In this document: piece after piece, positions 23,155 to 26,282 of the stretch
Layout: the number at the start of each line of letters is the position of its first letter
How positions within the stretch are numbered: the stretch's first letter is position 1
Origin: JAPLHP01 sp963720375
Lineage (GTDB): Bacteria > Chloroflexota > Dehalococcoidia > UBA2247 > RBG-13-53-26
Direction: 5' to 3'
Assembly: GCA_963720375.1 (NCBI GenBank)
Contig: CAVRFM010000013.1
Location: 1-26,282 of the forward strand
Length of the DNA stretch: 26,282 nucleotides
Translations under genes and position numbers: made by a program
The notes under the pieces: model-generated
What the model saw: only the letters and a program-made list of their open reading frames with translations
Told to the model about the DNA's origin: nothing
Databases searched by the model: none

Positions 23155-24177
23155 ATGAGTGTTATTCAGACCAAGGGCCTAACCAAGATCTTCTCTGGCA
23201 ACGTCAGGGCAGTAGATGGCATCGATTTCGAAGTCAATGCCGGCGAGATCTTTGCCTTCCTGGGGCCAAACGGCGCCGGAAAGACCACCACCATCAAGAT
23301 GCTGAACACGCTGATCCAGCCTACCTCCGGGACTGCTATGGTGGCCGGCCTCGACGTGGCGAAGAACCCGACCGAGGTGCGCAAGCGCATCGGCTATGCA
23401 GCTCAGGACGTGGGAGTGGATGAGCGTGCCACCGGGCGGGAGAACCTGACGCTTTACGGCCATTTCTACCGCCTGGACGGCAAGACCATCAGGCAGCGGG
23501 TGAAGGAGTTATTCGAGCTGGTCGATTTGACCGGCTATGAAGACAAGATGGTCTCTGCCTACTCCGGAGGCATGCGCAAGCGGCTCGATCTGGCCATGGG
23601 CCTGATCCACCAGCCCCAGGTGATCTTCCTGGATGAGCCCACAACAGGGCTCGATCCCCAGACCAGGGCTCACCTCTGGGACTACATTAACAAACTGGCC
23701 AAGAGCATGGGCGTAGCCATCTTCCTGACCACGCACTACATGGAGGAGGCCGACCGCCTGGCTGACCGCATCGCCATCATAGACCTGGGCAAGATAATGA
23801 CCATGGGCACCTCCGACGAACTGAAGAGGTCCATAGGCGGCGATGTGGTGACACTCACTCCTCCCGTAGAGAAGGATGAGGAACGCAAAGAGTTCACCAG
23901 GCGCGCCGAGGCGGCCCTGTCGGGCAAGCCATTCGTGATGGAGATGAAGCCAAGTGATGGTGAACTGGCGGTCTATGTGAAAGACGGCGGATCGGCCATA
24001 CCCAGCATAATGCAGATCCTCGGCAGCCAGAGCATCGAGGTGAAGACGATATCCATGGCGCGGCCCTCCCTGGACGACGTCTTTCTGAAATACACCGGCC
24101 GCACCATACGGGCCCAGGAAGGCACCCGTACCAGCTTTGTACAGATGCGCCGAAATGCCAACAGGAGGCAACAATGA
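23155..24177 (+). CDS. ABC exporter ATP-binding protein, DrrA-like
   Basis: A 340-residue ATPase. Walker A is GPNGAGKTTT (from residue 37), the signature YSGGMRKRLDLAMG, Walker B VIFLDEPTTGLD and the switch His in LTTHYMEEADRLADR. It carries the C-terminal DrrA-type extension ending RPSLDDVFLKYTGRTIR, which helps couple to the membrane partner. It powers an exporter with the downstream ABC-2 permease, with which it overlaps by 4 bp. Related systems expel antibiotics such as daunorubicin, but the substrate here is unknown. AAAGGAG at 23143-23149 supports the ATG at 23155 over the GTG six bases earlier. Control by the upstream PadR protein is likely from context. Confidence 0.9.
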   Translation: MSVIQTKGLTKIFSGNVRAVDGIDFEVNAGEIFAFLGPNGAGKTTTIKMLNTLIQPTSGTAMVAGLDVAKNPTEVRKRIGYAAQDVGVDERATGRENLTLYGHFYRLDGKTIRQRVKELFELVDLTGYEDKMVSAYSGGMRKRLDLAMGLIHQPQVIFLDEPTTGLDPQTRAHLWDYINKLAKSMGVAIFLTTHYMEEADRLADRIAIIDLGKIMTMGTSDELKRSIGGDVVTLTPPVEKDEERKEFTRRAEAALSGKPFVMEMKPSDGELAVYVKDGGSAIPSIMQILGSQSIEVKTISMARPSLDDVFLKYTGRTIRAQEGTRTSFVQMRRNANRRQQ

Positions 24178-24961
24178 ACGCTTTAGCCGATACCTGGTAT
24201 GTAACTCTGCGCGACCTCAGGGCAAGGATTCGCATGCCCGTGTTCATATTCATGACCCTGTTCCAGCCCATACTGTGGCTGGTGCTCTTCACCCAGATAT
24301 TCAAGTCGTTGGTGGCAGTAGTGGTCTGGTCTGGGCGGCATCAGCTACCTCCAATACTTTGCCCCGGGTGTGGTGGTAATGTCGGTGCTGTTCGGTTCAG
24401 CCTTTTCCGGCTTTGGCATGCTGATAGACATAGATACGGGAGTGTTGGCCAAGATGATGGCCACTCCGGTGACCCGGGTCTCCATCATAACGGGCCGCGT
24501 CATCGCCACCGTGGTGGTGGGAATCATTCAGGCCATAGTAGTCTTTATCGTCGCCGCTATTATGGGGGTGCATTTCAAAACCGGTGTGCCTGGAATACTG
24601 CTCGCCCTTCTCATAGCCTCGCTGCTCGGGCTGGGGTTCGCTGCCTTCTCTAACGGCTTGGCGCTTCTTCTCCGGCGACAGGAAATAGTCATGACGGTCG
24701 TCAACCTTCTTACCATGCCGTTAATGTTCCTTTCGTCGATGATGATGCCGGCTACGGTCACAAACGGCCCGTGCAATCCCGCCACTGGCTCGATGTAGCC
24801 AGGCATTACAACCCGGTGGACTACGCTATAGTCGGCGTCCGTGATCTGGTACTGCAGGGATACATCTGGCATGATCTGTGGAGTCGCTGGTAGTGCTTGG
24901 TGCCTTCGCTATCGTGATGGTTGTCTTCGGCACCCTCATGTTCCGTACCAAGGCAGAGTGA
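24174..24961 (+). pseudogene. ABC-2 type permease, DrrB-like, with several frame breaks
   Basis: Joined across frames the product is a complete DrrB-type permease. It runs from MNALADTWYVTLRDLRARIR and the first helix LFQPILWLVLFTQIF, through LGGISYLQYFAPGVVVMSVLFG, the long middle part to LLTMPLMFLSSMMMPA, then RHYNPVDYAIVGVRDLVLQG, and ends FAIVMVVFGTLMFRTKAE. The breaks are near 24315-24335 (a short duplicated TCTGG plus a lost base), near 24773 (one base short in a G run) and near 24881 (one base short, probably in an A run). Similarity carries on to the natural stop, so the gene may be intact in the organism. It would form the membrane channel of the exporter with the preceding ATPase. 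Confidence 0.75.
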
Positions 24962-25018
24962 AGACTTGTAGCAGCCGGAGTTTACTCAAGGCCCGATTCC
25001 GATGAAGGAGACGAAGCA

Positions 25019-25979
25019 ATGGAATATGCAATTCAAACGGAGAACCTGGTCAAGACATACGGCAAAGCGTTCAAAGCCCTGGACGGGATTTCCCTGCAGA
25101 TAAAAAAGGGGGAAGTCGTTGGATATGTTGGCCCGAACGGCGCCGGAAAGACCACCACTATCAAGATACTCACCGGCCTGATCAAGCCTACATCAGGACA
25201 TGCTTATGTGAACGGTATCGACGTCATAGCAAGTCCAAGAGAGGCTCTTCGGACTATCGGAGCACTGATCGAAGTGCCCGGGGTTTACGACTACCTCACC
25301 CCTCACGAGATGCTGACCTATTTCGGCAGGGTCTACAGAATGAGCCGCGATGATATAGATCAGCAGAATCAAGGAGACCCTGGGGCTGGTCAAACTGTCA
25401 GACTGGGAGCACAAGAAGATAGGGCCTTTCAGCACGGGCATGCTGCGAAGGCTCACCATAGCCAAAGCCATACTGCACAAACCGGACATCTTGATCCTCG
25501 ACGAGCCGGTCCTCGGTTTGGACCCGGAAGGCATCAGGGAGATAAGAGAGCTGATACGGCAATTCCGCAGCCAGGGCATGACCGTTTTCCTCAGCTCCCA
25601 TCTCCTGTCGGAGGTCGCCGAAGTCTGCAATACAGTGGTCTTCCTGGATAAGGGCAAGGTCATCGCATCGGATTCCATAGAGAAAATCGGCAGCGCGATG
25701 GAACGTGCGGTGATGGATGTGAAATTCCTCAGGCCGCTGTCGCCGGAAGAAACGGAGAAACTGAGAACAATCGAACTGATAAGAAGCGTCGAGGTGAAAG
25801 ACAACACTGCTCGACTGCAATACGATGGGAAAGCGGAGTCAAGCGCCCAAATACTGAAACGTCTCATGTCTTTGAATCTTGACGTAGTGTCTTACCGTGT
25901 AGAGGGCGGAGGACTGGAGGACTACTATATCTCCATCATGAGTGATGAGAAAAGGGGCGAATCAGATGGCCACAAATAG
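25019..25979 (+). pseudogene. ABC exporter ATP-binding protein, BcrA/CcmA-like, one frameshift
   Basis: About 319 residues once one extra base near 25365 is removed. The first frame holds LVKTYGKAFKALDGIS, Walker A GPNGAGKTTT and the Q-loop region ALIEVPGVYDYLTPHEML, breaking after RDDID. The second frame continues IKETLGLVKLSDWEHKKIG, the signature FSTGMLRRLTIAKAI, Walker B ILILDEPVLGLDP and the switch His in LSSHLLSEVAEVCN. The signature is STGM rather than SGGQ, as often in this subgroup. AAGGAG precedes the ATG at 25019. The 3' end overlaps the start of the next permease by 14 bp. The pair would be a second exporter beside the DrrAB-like one. Base-calling error or recent mutation cannot be told apart. 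Confidence 0.8.
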
Positions 25980-26282
25980 AGAGAATATCAAGGACGATCT
26001 CTTCGACACTTTCCTGTCGGTCAGGTTCGAACTGGTGAAACACCTGAAGCACAGAAGGCTTCTCATTGTGGCAGCACTGGCAATTATCGTGCCTCTGCTC
26101 TTCTATATAAAGACCCCGGACACTGCAGGTGAGTTTGCCGCCAACATCCTGTCCTTTCATAACCTGCTGATCGTCATCTCAGCGGCCATGTTTGCCGGGG
26201 ATGCGGTATGCGGTGAGTTTGAAAAGAAGACGAGCCTGCTCTTGTTCTCAACTCCGCAAAGCCGTCCCGCGATCTTTGCCGG
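25966..26282 (+). CDS. ABC-2 type permease, N-terminal part (cut by window edge)
   Basis: The first 105 residues of a membrane protein, open to the end of the window. A charged cytoplasmic start with RFELVKHLKHRR is followed by the first helix LLIVAALAIIVPLLFYI, an outer loop, then NLLIVISAAMFAGDAVCGEFE and KTSLLLFSTPQSRPAIFA. Acidic residues after the second helix and the STP motif are typical of ABC-2 permeases that pair with BcrA/CcmA-type ATPases. The ATG at 25966 overlaps the end of the upstream ATPase gene, so the two are coupled. AAAGGGG lies upstream. Confidence 0.8.
   Translation, partial: MATNRENIKDDLFDTFLSVRFELVKHLKHRRLLIVAALAIIVPLLFYIKTPDTAGEFAANILSFHNLLIVISAAMFAGDAVCGEFEKKTSLLLFSTPQSRPAIFA

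Noticed and set aside
23509..24174. Minus-strand open frame of 221 codons opposite the DrrA-like gene
   Set aside because: Shadow of a conserved ATPase in a GC-rich region; no ribosome site or domain.
1..26282. CRISPR arrays, insertion sequences, tRNA or rRNA genes
   Set aside because: Scanned by eye for regular long repeats, transposase motifs and cloverleaf-like ends; none seen.

Overview
The window is a 26.3 kb piece of a bacterial chromosome with moderately high GC, densely coding on both strands, with Shine-Dalgarno sites of the AAGGAGG type and sigma70-like promoters. I see no rRNA, tRNA, CRISPR array, transposase or phage gene. Stacked PAS/GGDEF/HD-GYP signalling proteins, a MEDS-domain sensor, a PadR regulator with drug-type ABC exporters, a SPL-like radical SAM protein and a TatA-like protein would fit a Chloroflexota (Dehalococcoidia-like) environmental bacterium. 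That placement is inference, with no marker gene to confirm it.

Layout. 1-7.5 kb is mixed housekeeping and envelope: a frame-broken NAD-dependent epimerase with an EthD-type protein, a PH-like membrane protein, an MprF-like aminoacyl-phosphatidylglycerol synthase, a DUF998-like membrane protein, a PAP2 phosphatase with a DUF6159-like membrane protein, the DNA repair methyltransferase Ogt and a HAD hydrolase. 7.6-15.0 kb is a one-directional cyclic-di-GMP signalling block: a stand-alone HD-GYP protein, a MEDS-PAS-PAS-GGDEF protein behind a strong promoter, a CHASE4-HAMP-PAS histidine kinase, a CheY/Rcp1-like receiver and a receiver-PAS-PAS-HD-GYP protein. A type IV prepilin-like gene follows. 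15.7-19.8 kb holds a TatA-like protein with a C-terminal zinc ribbon, a condensation/WS-DGAT-type acyltransferase, a sirtuin, a truncated ABC ATPase and a two-TM membrane protein. 19.8-22.3 kb is a minus-strand group: an SRPBCC protein, an AlkC/AlkD-like HEAT-repeat protein and an overlapping SPL-like radical SAM protein with a helix-hairpin-helix tail, which looks like a DNA repair pair. 22.4-26.3 kb is a PadR regulator with a perfect 28-bp operator-like palindrome, then a DrrA/DrrB-like ABC exporter and a second BcrA-like ABC exporter that runs off the window.

How the genes may work together. The kinase, receiver and receiver-HD-GYP genes are contiguous and overlap or nearly touch, so the kinase probably controls one or both receivers and through them c-di-GMP breakdown. 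The GGDEF protein just upstream would be the opposing synthase, but two of its substrate-binding positions are altered. The prepilin next door is a plausible, unproven output.

A caution for the reader: at least ten single-base frame breaks are visible in genes whose protein similarity continues in another frame, and most sit in short homopolymer runs, which points to base-calling errors at least as much as to gene decay. The ABC ATPase at 18.5 kb is different, because its 3' half is really missing.
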